This document shows positions 56,603 to 64,000 of a stretch of 64,000 nt of DNA, one piece after another. The notes beneath the pieces were generated by a model. The model ran no database searches. It saw only the letters and a program-made list of their open reading frames with translations, and was not told the origin of the DNA. A program made the position numbers and the translations under genes. This DNA comes from Phycisphaerales bacterium (lineage in GTDB: Bacteria; Planctomycetota; Phycisphaerae; Phycisphaerales; UBA1924): contig JADLGW010000030.1 of the NCBI GenBank assembly GCA_020849105.1, positions 62,001-126,000 of the forward strand, written 5' to 3'. The first letter of the stretch is position 1. Every line of letters starts with the position of its first letter.

Positions 56603-57379
56603 TCACCGGCCCTCGAACAGCCGTTCACCCAGCCAGGGTGAGAGTTGCGGGATGGCCTTGATCTTCGCGGCCACCGCCGCGACGTCGTACGCGATGCGGA
56701 TGAACTCCACCCGGTCCGTGTGCAGGAGGACGTAACTGGCCCGCGGGTCCATGTCCCGCGGCTGGCCGACGGAGCCGACGTTCACGACCGCCTTCTCATC
56801 CGCCTGCCAGCGGTAGACGGCCTCACCCAGTTCGGCCGGCGGGTAGAAGTCCGGCTCGTCGGTGAAGACCCCGGGGACGTGGGTGTGCCCGACCAGGCAC
56901 AGTTTCTCGACGCGGTCGAAGATCGACTGCATCTTGTCCGGAGCGCCCATGGCGTCGTCGGGGAAGATGTACTCGTTGATCGGTCGGCGCGGCGAGCCGT
57001 GGACGGCCAGCATCGCGGGTGAACCGTTGACGGCGGGCTCGGCGATCCGCACGCGCAGGCTGTGCAGGAAGTCGTAACGGGCCGCCCGGAGCGCCGCGTT
57101 CTCCTCCTTCTCGAACTGGTCCCGGGTCCAGTACGCGCTGCCCTCGGCGGAGGCGTTGAAGTTGGTGGGTTCATAGAGGACGGCGAAGTCGTGATTGCCC
57201 ATGAGCGACCAGGCGCACGTCTCGCGCACCAGGTCCACGCACACCAGGGGTTCGGGCCCGTACCCGACGATGTCGCCCAGGCAGACGATCCGCTGGATGC
57301 CGCGTCCGGCGATGTCGGCGAGCACCGCCTTCAGCGCGTCCGCGTTGCCGTGGATGTCGGAAATGACGGCGGTCGCCAC
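56603..57379 (-). CDS. metallophosphoesterase (YfcE/ApaH-like)
   Basis: 258 residues from GTG with a GAAGGAG ribosome binding site. The dimetal site motifs are ISDIHGNADAL (8-10), IVCLGDIVGYGPEPL (35-39), LMGNHDFAV (61-64), LAVHGSPRRP and LVGHTHVPGV. The family contains protein phosphatases and diadenosine polyphosphate or phosphodiester hydrolases; specificity is not readable. Upstream on the same strand, beyond a terminator, is the metalloprotease gene. The region before yidC (56510-56602) contains a short GC palindrome. Confidence 0.88.
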   Translation of the reverse strand: MATAVISDIHGNADALKAVLADIAGRGIQRIVCLGDIVGYGPEPLVCVDLVRETCAWSLMGNHDFAVLYEPTNFNASAEGSAYWTRDQFEKEENAALRAARYDFLHSLRVRIAEPAVNGSPAMLAVHGSPRRPINEYIFPDDAMGAPDKMQSIFDRVEKLCLVGHTHVPGVFTDEPDFYPPAELGEAVYRWQADEKAVVNVGSVGQPRDMDPRASYVLLHTDRVEFIRIAYDVAAVAAKIKAIPQLSPWLGERLFEGR

Positions 57380-57452
57380 ACGGTCTCCTTCGGGACCGGG
57401 ATCGTAGCCTTTCGTGGGCGTGGTTTGGCCGCCCGCGCCCGCGGCAGCAACG

Positions 57453-57479
57453 AAAAACCCCGGCCGCGGGGCCGGGGTT
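57453..57479 (-). terminator. rho-independent terminator after the metalloprotease gene
   Basis: On the minus strand an eight-base GC stem (ccccggcc/ggccgggg) with a four-base loop is followed by a run of five T. It lies 28-54 bases past the stop codon of the metalloprotease gene and before the phosphoesterase gene. Confidence 0.75.
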
Positions 57480-57506
57480 GGGGGTCTTCTGCCGGGGCCG
57501 GCCCGG

Positions 57507-60197
57507 TTACGGGCAGCCGAGGGCGAACTTCGTGGTGAAGCAGCCGAAGTCGGCCAGGTTCCGCGTGCCGTCCCCGTTGCAGTCGGCGTAGGGGTCGCCG
57601 GTGGCGAACTTCGTCTGGAAGCAGCCGAAGTCGGCCAGGTTCAGCACGCCATCGCCGTTGCAGTCCGCGTAGCACTGCGAGGTGCAGGTGTACGCCACGA
57701 CCTTGAAGGCGTCGATGCCGGCCTCCACGTCCCAGGTGTTGGGGTCATCGGAGACGCTGAAGCGCACCCGCATGGCGCTGGTCAGGGGCAGGACGTTGGT
57801 GACCTGGAACTCCTTGTGCACCCAGGCCTTGGGCGGATCGGCCGCCGGGAACTCCAGCGTCGACCAGTTGAGCCCGTCATTGGCGGAGATCTGGACCACC
57901 AGGACGCGGTAGTTGGTGTTGGGCGGCGCGGGGGCCAGGGTCTCGAACCACCGGTCATAACTGAGCGTCGCGCTGTCGTACCCGCTCAGGTCCATGGCCG
58001 ACGTTGTCAGGACCGTTGTCCCGCCGTCGACGTCCTGGTTCGGTGCCAGTCCCGTGACCCAGCACTGGCCCGAGCCGTCCCCGTCCGTGGGGGGTGAATA
58101 CTGGGTGTTCGGCGTGGAGGGCACGCCACGCTGCCACGCCCCGGCGGCGAGCCCGGTGCTGTTGGTCACAGTCCAGCCCGGATCGGTCTCGAAGTTGAAG
58201 TTGGCCGCGATCGTCGATCCCACGGCGCTCACGGCGTGGAACTTGGTGGCCGGCGCGCCCTGGGGGTCGCGGACGGTCGCGCCGCTGGCGGCCTGCGCGG
58301 TGAAGTAGTAGTCCACGGTGTCGGTGCACTGGGTTGCGGGGATCGTCGCCTCGTAGTGGTTCGGCGTGACCTCCGTCATCGGGTTGGTCACGATCGACCC
58401 GCCGTTGATGCTGTAACTGATGGTGCCGGTGCCGGGCACAGGGGTGCTGGCGACGCCGACCAGGTTCACCTGGATCACGGTCGGCTGGTTGGACGTGATG
58501 ATCTCCGGGTGGCCGTTGGGATACTGGAACTCGAACGGCGTGAGGGGCGGGCAGGGCAGGTTGCGGGTGGCCGATGCCGCGCAGATGTCGGCGTAGTTCG
58601 GCGTGCCGTTGGTCAGGTTGCCGTCCGTGTCGTCGACGGTGAGGACCTCGATGATGCTCGCCGGGTGCAGGGAGTTGCTGCCGCTGCCGCCGGTGGTCAT
58701 CTGCGACCAGGCGACCTGCAGTTCCTGGGCGTTCGACCACCCGGGCTGGGTGCCGTAGGAGGCCTTGAAGTTCTGGAGCACCCGGTACCAGAACGCGCCC
58801 TCAACCTCGCCGCAGTCGTGGAACTCACCGTTGCAGGGGTAGGAGCGGGTGTTGTTGATGAGGTCGCGGATCGGCTGGCCGTTCTGGAAGAACGTGTCGG
58901 CGATGATGCCCGTGTCGTACAGCATGACGGCGCTGGTGTCGCCGAAGCCCTCGCCGAAGGCGCCCTGGGAGAGCCCGAGGGTGTTGACCACGTAGTGGCC
59001 GTACTCGTGGGCGATGACGCTGCTGTACGCGGAGTTGTTGCACCCGCCGCCCACGTTGAAAAAGTTGATCGAGTCGTCGGAACTGAAGTAGTAGGCGTTG
59101 CAGGTGCCCGAAACCCCGGTGTTGCCGTGGATGGCCGGCAGGGAGAAACTCGGGGCCCGGTCCGTGTAGTAGTCGTGGATCAACTGCCCGTGGATCAGCA
59201 CGTTGGCCTGAGCCGTCGTCTGGCTGTTGGTCCCGCCGGGAACCGCGTTGAACAGCGGGCTCGCGGGCACGCCGGGGACGGTGCCGGGAAGGCTGACCTG
59301 GATGGTCGCCGTGCCCGTGGGGAAGACCTGCACCCAGCGCCCGTCCTGGGCGCTTGAGGTCAGCGTCACCGGGGCCGTCCCCGCGTTGGGGATCGTGAAG
59401 TTGCCGCTGGTGTTGCTGTAGGCCGAGTTCCCGCCCGTCACCTTCATCAGCGCCTGGGACACCGCGATCGCGACCGGGACGTTCGTCGCGATGTCGGGCT
59501 TCAGGCCGGGCGTCGCCATCGCCTTCACCGTGCCGGTCACGTCGTCGTTGTACACCTCCGACCGCGCCCGGAGCAGCAGCCCGGTGGTCATGTCCACGAA
59601 GAACGTGAACCCGCGCCCGGGGCGCCAGCCCTCGAACCTCCAGACCCGCGTGCCCACGCCCGCGTCGTCCTGGTACACGGCCGCGACCGGCGCCGTCCAG
59701 GTCGTCAGGTCCGCGTACTGCGGGTTCCGCTTGATCGCCCCGGCCACCTGGGCGCCGGTGAAGAACGCATCCCCGAACCCGCCCGCCGGAACCCGGGCGA
59801 AGGTGCCGGCCGCGTACACAACCCGGGGGACCGGCTGGTTCAGGACCATCAGGCGGCCGACGCCGTGCTCAACCGGCATGCCGCTGATCGACTGCGTGTA
59901 CTGGTACACGGTGAACCGGCCGTTCTGCACGGTGGTGATGCCCGTGAGGTTCAGTTCCAGGGCCCCGACGCCGAACGCGGCGGCGTGGGCCGACCAGAAC
60001 TGCGTGGCCGCCTGGTCGGGGGTCATGCCCATCGTCATGGGCACACCGTAGAGCACCCGCACCCGCGAGCCCTCCATGTAGGCCCGGGCGCCGGGATACA
60101 CGTTCTGGAGATCGTGAACCCCCGGGGGCGGGGCGACGTCGGCGGCCGCGCCTGCCGCAAAGGCGAGCAGGGCCGCTGCGATCCATCTACGCGACAT
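57507..60197 (-). CDS. secreted zinc metalloprotease, M4/M36-like, with dockerin-like tail
   Basis: 896 residues from ATG 60197, preceded by an AAGGAAGAG site. A signal peptide (RRWIAAALLAFAAGAAA) and an FTP-type propeptide (ARAYMEGSRVRVLYGVPMTM) precede the protease. The zinc site is VIAHEYGHYVVNTL (His397, His401) with a third ligand in AFGEGFGDTSAVM. A C-terminal region with Ig-like and jelly-roll character follows. The last 53 residues form two calcium-loop repeats, CNGDGVLNLADFGCF and CNGDGTRNLADFGCF, nearly identical to the tail of the beta-helix protein at 23798-25132. Substrate unknown. Confidence 0.92.
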   Translation of the reverse strand: MSRRWIAAALLAFAAGAAADVAPPPGVHDLQNVYPGARAYMEGSRVRVLYGVPMTMGMTPDQAATQFWSAHAAAFGVGALELNLTGITTVQNGRFTVYQYTQSISGMPVEHGVGRLMVLNQPVPRVVYAAGTFARVPAGGFGDAFFTGAQVAGAIKRNPQYADLTTWTAPVAAVYQDDAGVGTRVWRFEGWRPGRGFTFFVDMTTGLLLRARSEVYNDDVTGTVKAMATPGLKPDIATNVPVAIAVSQALMKVTGGNSAYSNTSGNFTIPNAGTAPVTLTSSAQDGRWVQVFPTGTATIQVSLPGTVPGVPASPLFNAVPGGTNSQTTAQANVLIHGQLIHDYYTDRAPSFSLPAIHGNTGVSGTCNAYYFSSDDSINFFNVGGGCNNSAYSSVIAHEYGHYVVNTLGLSQGAFGEGFGDTSAVMLYDTGIIADTFFQNGQPIRDLINNTRSYPCNGEFHDCGEVEGAFWYRVLQNFKASYGTQPGWSNAQELQVAWSQMTTGGSGSNSLHPASIIEVLTVDDTDGNLTNGTPNYADICAASATRNLPCPPLTPFEFQYPNGHPEIITSNQPTVIQVNLVGVASTPVPGTGTISYSINGGSIVTNPMTEVTPNHYEATIPATQCTDTVDYYFTAQAASGATVRDPQGAPATKFHAVSAVGSTIAANFNFETDPGWTVTNSTGLAAGAWQRGVPSTPNTQYSPPTDGDGSGQCWVTGLAPNQDVDGGTTVLTTSAMDLSGYDSATLSYDRWFETLAPAPPNTNYRVLVVQISANDGLNWSTLEFPAADPPKAWVHKEFQVTNVLPLTSAMRVRFSVSDDPNTWDVEAGIDAFKVVAYTCTSQCYADCNGDGVLNLADFGCFQTKFATGDPYADCNGDGTRNLADFGCFTTKFALGCP

Positions 60198-60352
60198 GAG
60201 TCTCTTCCTTGTGTTACGGGGATGGGGCACGTTGCACCCCAACGAGGTGAGGAGTGTACAGCGAAATCATGGATTGGGGAAGCGAATTGTCTTGCGGATT
60301 CCGTGCCGACCGGTGGGTCAACCCGGCCGAGGGTGGCCCTCCGAACAGGTGG

Positions 60353-60553
60353 CTACCGATCCCGCCGCATCCGGTGCATCCAGCGCCCGTACTCCAGCAC
60401 GGAGCGGACCAGTTCACGCCGGGGCGGGTGGCCGCGTCCGAAGGCCGTGTGCAGCCGCCACTGCCAGTAGGGGCCCCGGAAGCGGAAGCGGGTCAGGACG
60501 CCCAGGCGTGCGAGTTGGTAGAGGCCGCCGAGGGTGTCGAGGAGCCGGCGCAA
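60353..60553 (-). CDS. small basic protein downstream of the epimerase
   Basis: 66 residues, apparently starting at TTG 60553, four bases after the epimerase stop. The sequence (LLDTLGGLYQLARLGVLTRF...GPYWQWRLHTAFGRG) is Arg/Trp-rich with an amphipathic helix and does not look like chance translation. It recalls small proteins next to sugar-epimerase genes in related planctomycetes, though no family name comes to mind. Position implies co-transcription with the epimerase. The 155 bases below it hold nothing recognised. Confidence 0.6.
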   Translation of the reverse strand: MRRLLDTLGGLYQLARLGVLTRFRFRGPYWQWRLHTAFGRGHPPRRELVRSVLEYGRWMHRMRRDR

Positions 60554-60557
60554 AGGG

Positions 60558-61601
60558 TTACGCCCGTCCGGTGCCGGCCAGCGACTGGCGGTACCAGGCC
60601 ATGGTCTCTTCCAGGCCCTTCTCGATGGGGACCAGCGGGGTGTAGCCGATCAGGTCGCGGGCCCGTGTCAGGTCCGCCAGCGAGTGCTTCACGTCGCCGG
60701 CCCGTTCCGGCTTGAAGACGACCTGGGGGGCGGCGATGTCGCCGGCGGCGCTGGAGTCCTTGGCAACGATCTGCGCCATCATCTCCGCCAGTTCCAGCAG
60801 GTTGACCCGCCGCCCCGTCCCGACGTTCACGACCTCCCCGGCCAGGGGTTTGTCGCTCATCCCGGCCAGGAGCATGGCGAACACCGCGTTGGCGACGTTG
60901 GTGAAGTCCCGCGACTGCCGCCCGTCGCCGAAGACCACCGGCGGCTCGCCCTGGAGCAGCGCCTTGGCGAAGGCGGCGATGACCGCGGCATAGGCGGAAT
61001 CGGCGGACTGGCGCGGGCCGAAGATGTTGAAGAAGCGGAGGCTGATCGTGCTGAGCCCGTAGGACTTGGCCCACGCGAGCATCACCGCCTCCCCCGCGAG
61101 TTTCGAGGCGGCGTAGGGGGACATGGGACGTGGCAGCATCGACTCGAGTTTGGGCACCGTCGGGTCGTCGCCGTAGGCGGAACTGGACGCGGCGAAGACG
61201 ACCCGGGCGGCGCGGACCCGCCGGGCGTGCTCCAGCACCCGGACGGTGCCCGTTGCATTGACGGACCAGTTGCGCTGGGGCTCCGCCACGGACTGCGGCA
61301 CGGAGCCCAGTGCGGCCAGGTGGAAGACGGTCCGGCAGCCCTCGACCGCTTCCGCCAGGGCGTCGTCGTCAAGGATGGAGCCCTGCACGAAGCGGACGCG
61401 GTCCGGCTCCAGGTCGATCAGTTCCGCCAGGTGCGTGACGGTCGAGTTGGACAGGTCGTCGATGACCGTGATGGCGGCCCCGAGGGCCAGGAGCGTGTCC
61501 ACCAGGTGGCCGCCGATGAAGCCGGCCCCGCCCGTGACGCACACATTCCGACCCTCGTAGGCGGGGCGCAGACGGACCACGGTGTCGGCCGGGAGTTTCA
61601 T
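60558..61601 (-). CDS. NAD-dependent UDP-sugar 4-epimerase-like protein
   Basis: 347 residues. The short-chain dehydrogenase NAD site is VCVTGGAGFIGGHLVD (24-30) and the catalytic tyrosine/lysine are in MSPYAASKLAGEAV (about 165). SSSAYGDDP gives the catalytic serine/threonine and FNIFGPRQ is the substrate loop seen in WbpP/TviC-type UDP-N-acetylglucosamine epimerases. It interconverts UDP-hexoses for surface glycans. A TAGAAT box ends nine bases before the ATG. A small conserved-looking gene follows after four bases. Confidence 0.88.
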   Translation of the reverse strand: MKLPADTVVRLRPAYEGRNVCVTGGAGFIGGHLVDTLLALGAAITVIDDLSNSTVTHLAELIDLEPDRVRFVQGSILDDDALAEAVEGCRTVFHLAALGSVPQSVAEPQRNWSVNATGTVRVLEHARRVRAARVVFAASSSAYGDDPTVPKLESMLPRPMSPYAASKLAGEAVMLAWAKSYGLSTISLRFFNIFGPRQSADSAYAAVIAAFAKALLQGEPPVVFGDGRQSRDFTNVANAVFAMLLAGMSDKPLAGEVVNVGTGRRVNLLELAEMMAQIVAKDSSAAGDIAAPQVVFKPERAGDVKHSLADLTRARDLIGYTPLVPIEKGLEETMAWYRQSLAGTGRA

Positions 61602-61610
61602 GGCCGCGTG

Positions 61611-61616
61611 ATTCTA
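61611..61616 (-). promoter_or_regulatory. -10-like hexamer TAGAAT, epimerase
   Basis: TAGAAT on the minus strand ends nine bases before the epimerase ATG, the same spacing as in folC. Confidence 0.45.
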
Positions 61617-61649
61617 CAGGGAATCACGCGGGGCACAAGCGCCCGCGGG

Positions 61650-62648
61650 TCACGGGCACCCCGGCTGGCCCGTACACGCCTCCGGCCCGCCGAAGTCCCG
61701 CCCGTCCAGGAAGCCGCGGGTCCAGCGGAAACGGCCGATGATCGTGCCGGAGCCGCCGGGCTCCCACGGGGTAGGCTCGTACTGAAACAGAGTCGGGTCA
61801 GGGCTTGCCGGATTGTTCGGCTGCCACCCCGGGTTGCTCTCCCTCGCGGCCTTCACGGGCACGCCGCCGTCGGTGAACAGCAGCGGCAGGCGGGACTGGT
61901 CGTGCGTGCAGTACGGCTGGTTCGTCCCGAAGTGCCGGGCGTTCGAGTCGCTTACGAACACCTTGTGGGCGGGAAAGTCCACGTCGGAAAGCAACTTGGC
62001 TCCGAGCCGCGCGGCGCCGGGAACGTAGTACAGGTTGTGCCGACCCGCCGGGGTCACGCGGTTGGGCACGGATGACTTGTCGTAGAACGCGGTTGGGACG
62101 ATGAAACTCGCGCTGTAAGGCCAACGCTTTGCGTTCGGATCGCCCGGCACGTTGGGAGGGGCGGGGTGATAGAGCCCTTGATCGAACCCGTGCGGGTCGC
62201 GGGACCATTTCAGGCGGTGCTCATCCGCCGCGGAGATGAACGTCTCGTCGGGCACGCGCCCTGTGTAGTCCAGGAGCGGCACATGTGAGTAGTTGATGTG
62301 AAAGGTCACGAGGTAGAACAGCGAGATGTCCATGCGACCTGCCCGCCGGCGGAGGATGTCCACCATCTGATTCGCGACGGCCTGCCCGTCGTTCGTCGCG
62401 TTGTTGAGGTCCGGCCACTGGCTGTGGCTCTCCCCGGCGCGCCAACTGAACGTCCAGAACTGGTCCGCGTTGTCGGCGGCGTATTGGCAGGTGAGAGAGC
62501 CGATGGACCGGAGTTTGCCGATGTCCTCGCCCAGGCGCCCGGCGCGCCGGGTCTCGGCGCCGAACACGAGCAGCAGGGCGGCGACCAGCGACGCGACCAC
62601 GCTCAGCGCGGCCAACTCCACGAGCGCGAAGCCGTGACGGGTCTTCAT
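61650..62648 (-). CDS. type II/IV pseudopilin, tandem copy 1
   Basis: 332 residues from ATG 62648 with a GGAGG ribosome binding site. The N-terminus RHGFALVELAALSVVASLVA is a class III prepilin signal (cleavage after Gly, Glu at position five). The protein then has AGRLGEDIGKLRSIGSLTCQ and a long C-terminal globular part with LPLLFTDGGVPVKAARESNP. It ends FRWTRGFLDGRDFGGPEACT and two cysteines. This is the planctomycete pseudopilin type (DUF1559-like). The ends match the next two copies almost exactly. Confidence 0.85.
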   Translation of the reverse strand: MKTRHGFALVELAALSVVASLVAALLLVFGAETRRAGRLGEDIGKLRSIGSLTCQYAADNADQFWTFSWRAGESHSQWPDLNNATNDGQAVANQMVDILRRRAGRMDISLFYLVTFHINYSHVPLLDYTGRVPDETFISAADEHRLKWSRDPHGFDQGLYHPAPPNVPGDPNAKRWPYSASFIVPTAFYDKSSVPNRVTPAGRHNLYYVPGAARLGAKLLSDVDFPAHKVFVSDSNARHFGTNQPYCTHDQSRLPLLFTDGGVPVKAARESNPGWQPNNPASPDPTLFQYEPTPWEPGGSGTIIGRFRWTRGFLDGRDFGGPEACTGQPGCP

Positions 62649-62719
62649 GGTTGCCTCCACCCGATTCTCGCGGGCTCGACCGCACGCCCGGAACCGGGCG
62701 GCGCGCAAGTGTACCGCGC

Positions 62720-63733
62720 CTACGGGCACCCCGGCTGGCCCGTGCACGCCTCCGGCCCGCCGAAGTCCCGCCCGTCCAGGAACCCCCGCGTCCAGCGGAA
62801 GCGACCGATGACATGTTCGTTTGTATTGCCGGAAACGGTGGCCGGCTCCCACGCATCCGGCTGGTAGTCGAAGGCGGTCAAGGCGCTTGAAGTGGATCTG
62901 GGAGACCAGCCCAGATTGCTTTCCGCCGCGGACTTGACGAGGGCGCTGCCATCCACGAACAGCAGCGGCAAGCGGGCCCACGGCGCGTATGTGCAGTACG
63001 GCTGTATGATCCCGAAGTGCCGCGCGTTGTTGTCGTGCATCAGAACCTTGTGGGCGGGGAAGACGACGGCCGCGGTGGTCTTGCCCCGGAGGATCGCGTC
63101 AGCGGAGAGAAAGTATGAGCTGTGCGTGCTCGCCTGGGTGACGCGGAGCTCAAGGCGCGATCGGTCGTAGAAGGCGGTCTCCAGAGGGAAACTCGTGCTG
63201 TACGGCCACCGCTTCCCTGGCCCGGTTCCCGGGGCGCCAGCGGGGGCGGGTTGGTAGAGGCCCTGGTCGAACCCGTGCGGATCGCGCAACCACTTCAGGC
63301 GGTTGGTGTCCGCGGAGGACACGAAGCACTCATCGGGCACACGCTCGGCGTAGTCCAGGAGGGTGAGTTGTGAGTAGGAGATCTGGGGGATGAAGAACTG
63401 GAGTTGCGGGACGTCGGTTCGGCCGGCGCGCCGGCGCAGGATGTCCACCATCTGATTGATGGATGCCTGGGTGTCGCTCGTGGCGTTGTTCAGGTCCGGC
63501 CACTGGCTGAGCGACTGGCCCTTCTTCCAACTGAACGTCCAGAACAGGTCCGCGTTGTCCGCGGCGTACTGCCCGGTGAGGGCCCCGATGCGCCGCAGTT
63601 TGCCGATGTCCTCGCCCAGGCGCCCGGCGCGCCGGGTCTCGGCCCCGAACACCAGCAGCAGCGCGGCGACCAGCGACGCGACCACGCCGAGCGCGGCCAA
63701 CTCCACGAGCGCAAAGCCGTGACGGGTCTTCAT
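62720..63733 (-). CDS. type II/IV pseudopilin, tandem copy 2
   Basis: 337 residues with a GGAGG ribosome binding site before the ATG. The first 45 residues equal copy 1 with one or two changes, and the last 30 are the same except one residue. The middle (about 60-300) is clearly divergent, with segments such as FFIPQISYSQLTLLDYAERV. The spacer to copy 1 (62649-62719) and the spacer above (63734-63806) also match each other, so the unit duplicated with its promoter region. A TATACT box on the minus strand near 63799 may drive it. Confidence 0.85.
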   Translation of the reverse strand: MKTRHGFALVELAALGVVASLVAALLLVFGAETRRAGRLGEDIGKLRRIGALTGQYAADNADLFWTFSWKKGQSLSQWPDLNNATSDTQASINQMVDILRRRAGRTDVPQLQFFIPQISYSQLTLLDYAERVPDECFVSSADTNRLKWLRDPHGFDQGLYQPAPAGAPGTGPGKRWPYSTSFPLETAFYDRSRLELRVTQASTHSSYFLSADAILRGKTTAAVVFPAHKVLMHDNNARHFGIIQPYCTYAPWARLPLLFVDGSALVKSAAESNLGWSPRSTSSALTAFDYQPDAWEPATVSGNTNEHVIGRFRWTRGFLDGRDFGGPEACTGQPGCP

Positions 63734-63806
63734 GGCTGCCTCCGCCTGATTCTCGCGGGCCCCGAACGCACGCCCGGAACCGGGCGGTGCAATGAGTATA
63801 CCGCGC

Positions 63807-64000
63807 CTACGGGCACCCCGGCTGGCCCGTACACGCCTCCGGCCCGCCGAGGTCGCGCCCGTCCAGGAACCCGCGCGTCCAGCGGAAGCGGCCCCTGACG
63901 TACTCAGAGGGCAGCCCGGAGAGCGTCGGCGGCTCCCACGGCTGCGGGGCGTACTTGAACCTCGAAGGGAAGGCGCTCGCCGGGGCGTTCGGCTGCCACC
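63807..64000 (-). CDS. type II/IV pseudopilin, tandem copy 3, truncated by window edge
   Basis: Only the last 63 residues are visible. They end FRWTRGFLDGRDLGGPEACT plus the CP tail, with one substitution against copies 1 and 2. The part before it (FKYAPQPWEPPTLSGLPSEY) aligns loosely with the same region of the other copies. It shows the array has at least three members. Confidence 0.85.
   Translation of the reverse strand, partial: WQPNAPASAFPSRFKYAPQPWEPPTLSGLPSEYVRGRFRWTRGFLDGRDLGGPEACTGQPGCP

Overview
The window looks like a chromosomal segment of a high-GC planctomycete, most likely of the Phycisphaerae/Phycisphaerales type. The reasons are secreted proteins ending in a dockerin-like pair of Cys/Asp/Asn-rich calcium loops (CNGDGVLNLADFGCF type), a run of planctomycete-style pseudopilin genes, C-terminal zinc ribbons of the CGYDLR kind, and a leucyl-tRNA synthetase with a planctomycete-like insertion. 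Genes are densely packed on both strands and no gene-free gap exceeds 300 bases. I saw no tRNA, rRNA, CRISPR array, prophage, transposase or plasmid module.

Layout. 1-3.5 kb (minus): a truncated membrane HD/HD-GYP protein, an orphan iron-type periplasmic binding protein and a large membrane coiled-coil protein. 3.6-11.6 kb: a surface polysaccharide block with an O-antigen ligase/polymerase, a GT2 fused to a Rossmann-like domain, an 817-residue glycosyltransferase, an HldE-like enzyme with its two domains in reversed order, and another GT2. 11.7-19.5 kb (minus): leuS, folC, dapA, a GNAT acetyltransferase, and mntR overlapping pdxJ. 19.6-25.1 kb: a zinc-ribbon membrane protein, an eight-Cys ferredoxin, a lipoprotein, a LuxR-type regulator, a UGM-like flavoprotein and a beta-helix secreted protein. 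25.2-34.8 kb: PIG-L deacetylase, AhpD-like protein, M1 peptidase, methyltransferase, esterase, DinB protein, queE and cardiolipin synthase. 35-41.8 kb: gyrB, plsY, tmk, gltX and small proteins. 41.9-49.6 kb: a CapD-like dehydratase, MoxR ATPase, a lipoprotein, a STAS protein, TerC and der. 49.7-57.4 kb: resB-ccsA (cytochrome c maturation system II), yidC and a phosphoesterase. 57.5-64 kb (minus): an M4/M36-like metalloprotease with a dockerin-like tail, a UDP-sugar epimerase with a small conserved partner, and at least three tandem pseudopilin paralogues.

Two patterns stand out. First, short palindromic or tandem GC-rich repeats sit inside reading frames of core genes and are translated as extra peptide: gltX carries a perfect 27-bp inverted repeat, leuS carries two inserts including a 13-residue tandem repeat, the capD-like gene carries a 15-bp repeat, and the GNAT gene takes its last codons from a repeat arm. 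Related copies lie between genes (for example between tmk and gltX). This resembles the Rickettsia palindromic elements. Second, at least 13 genes have a TAnnnT -10-like hexamer ending only 5-11 bases before the start codon, suggesting widespread leaderless transcription, while another set of genes has clear Shine-Dalgarno sequences.
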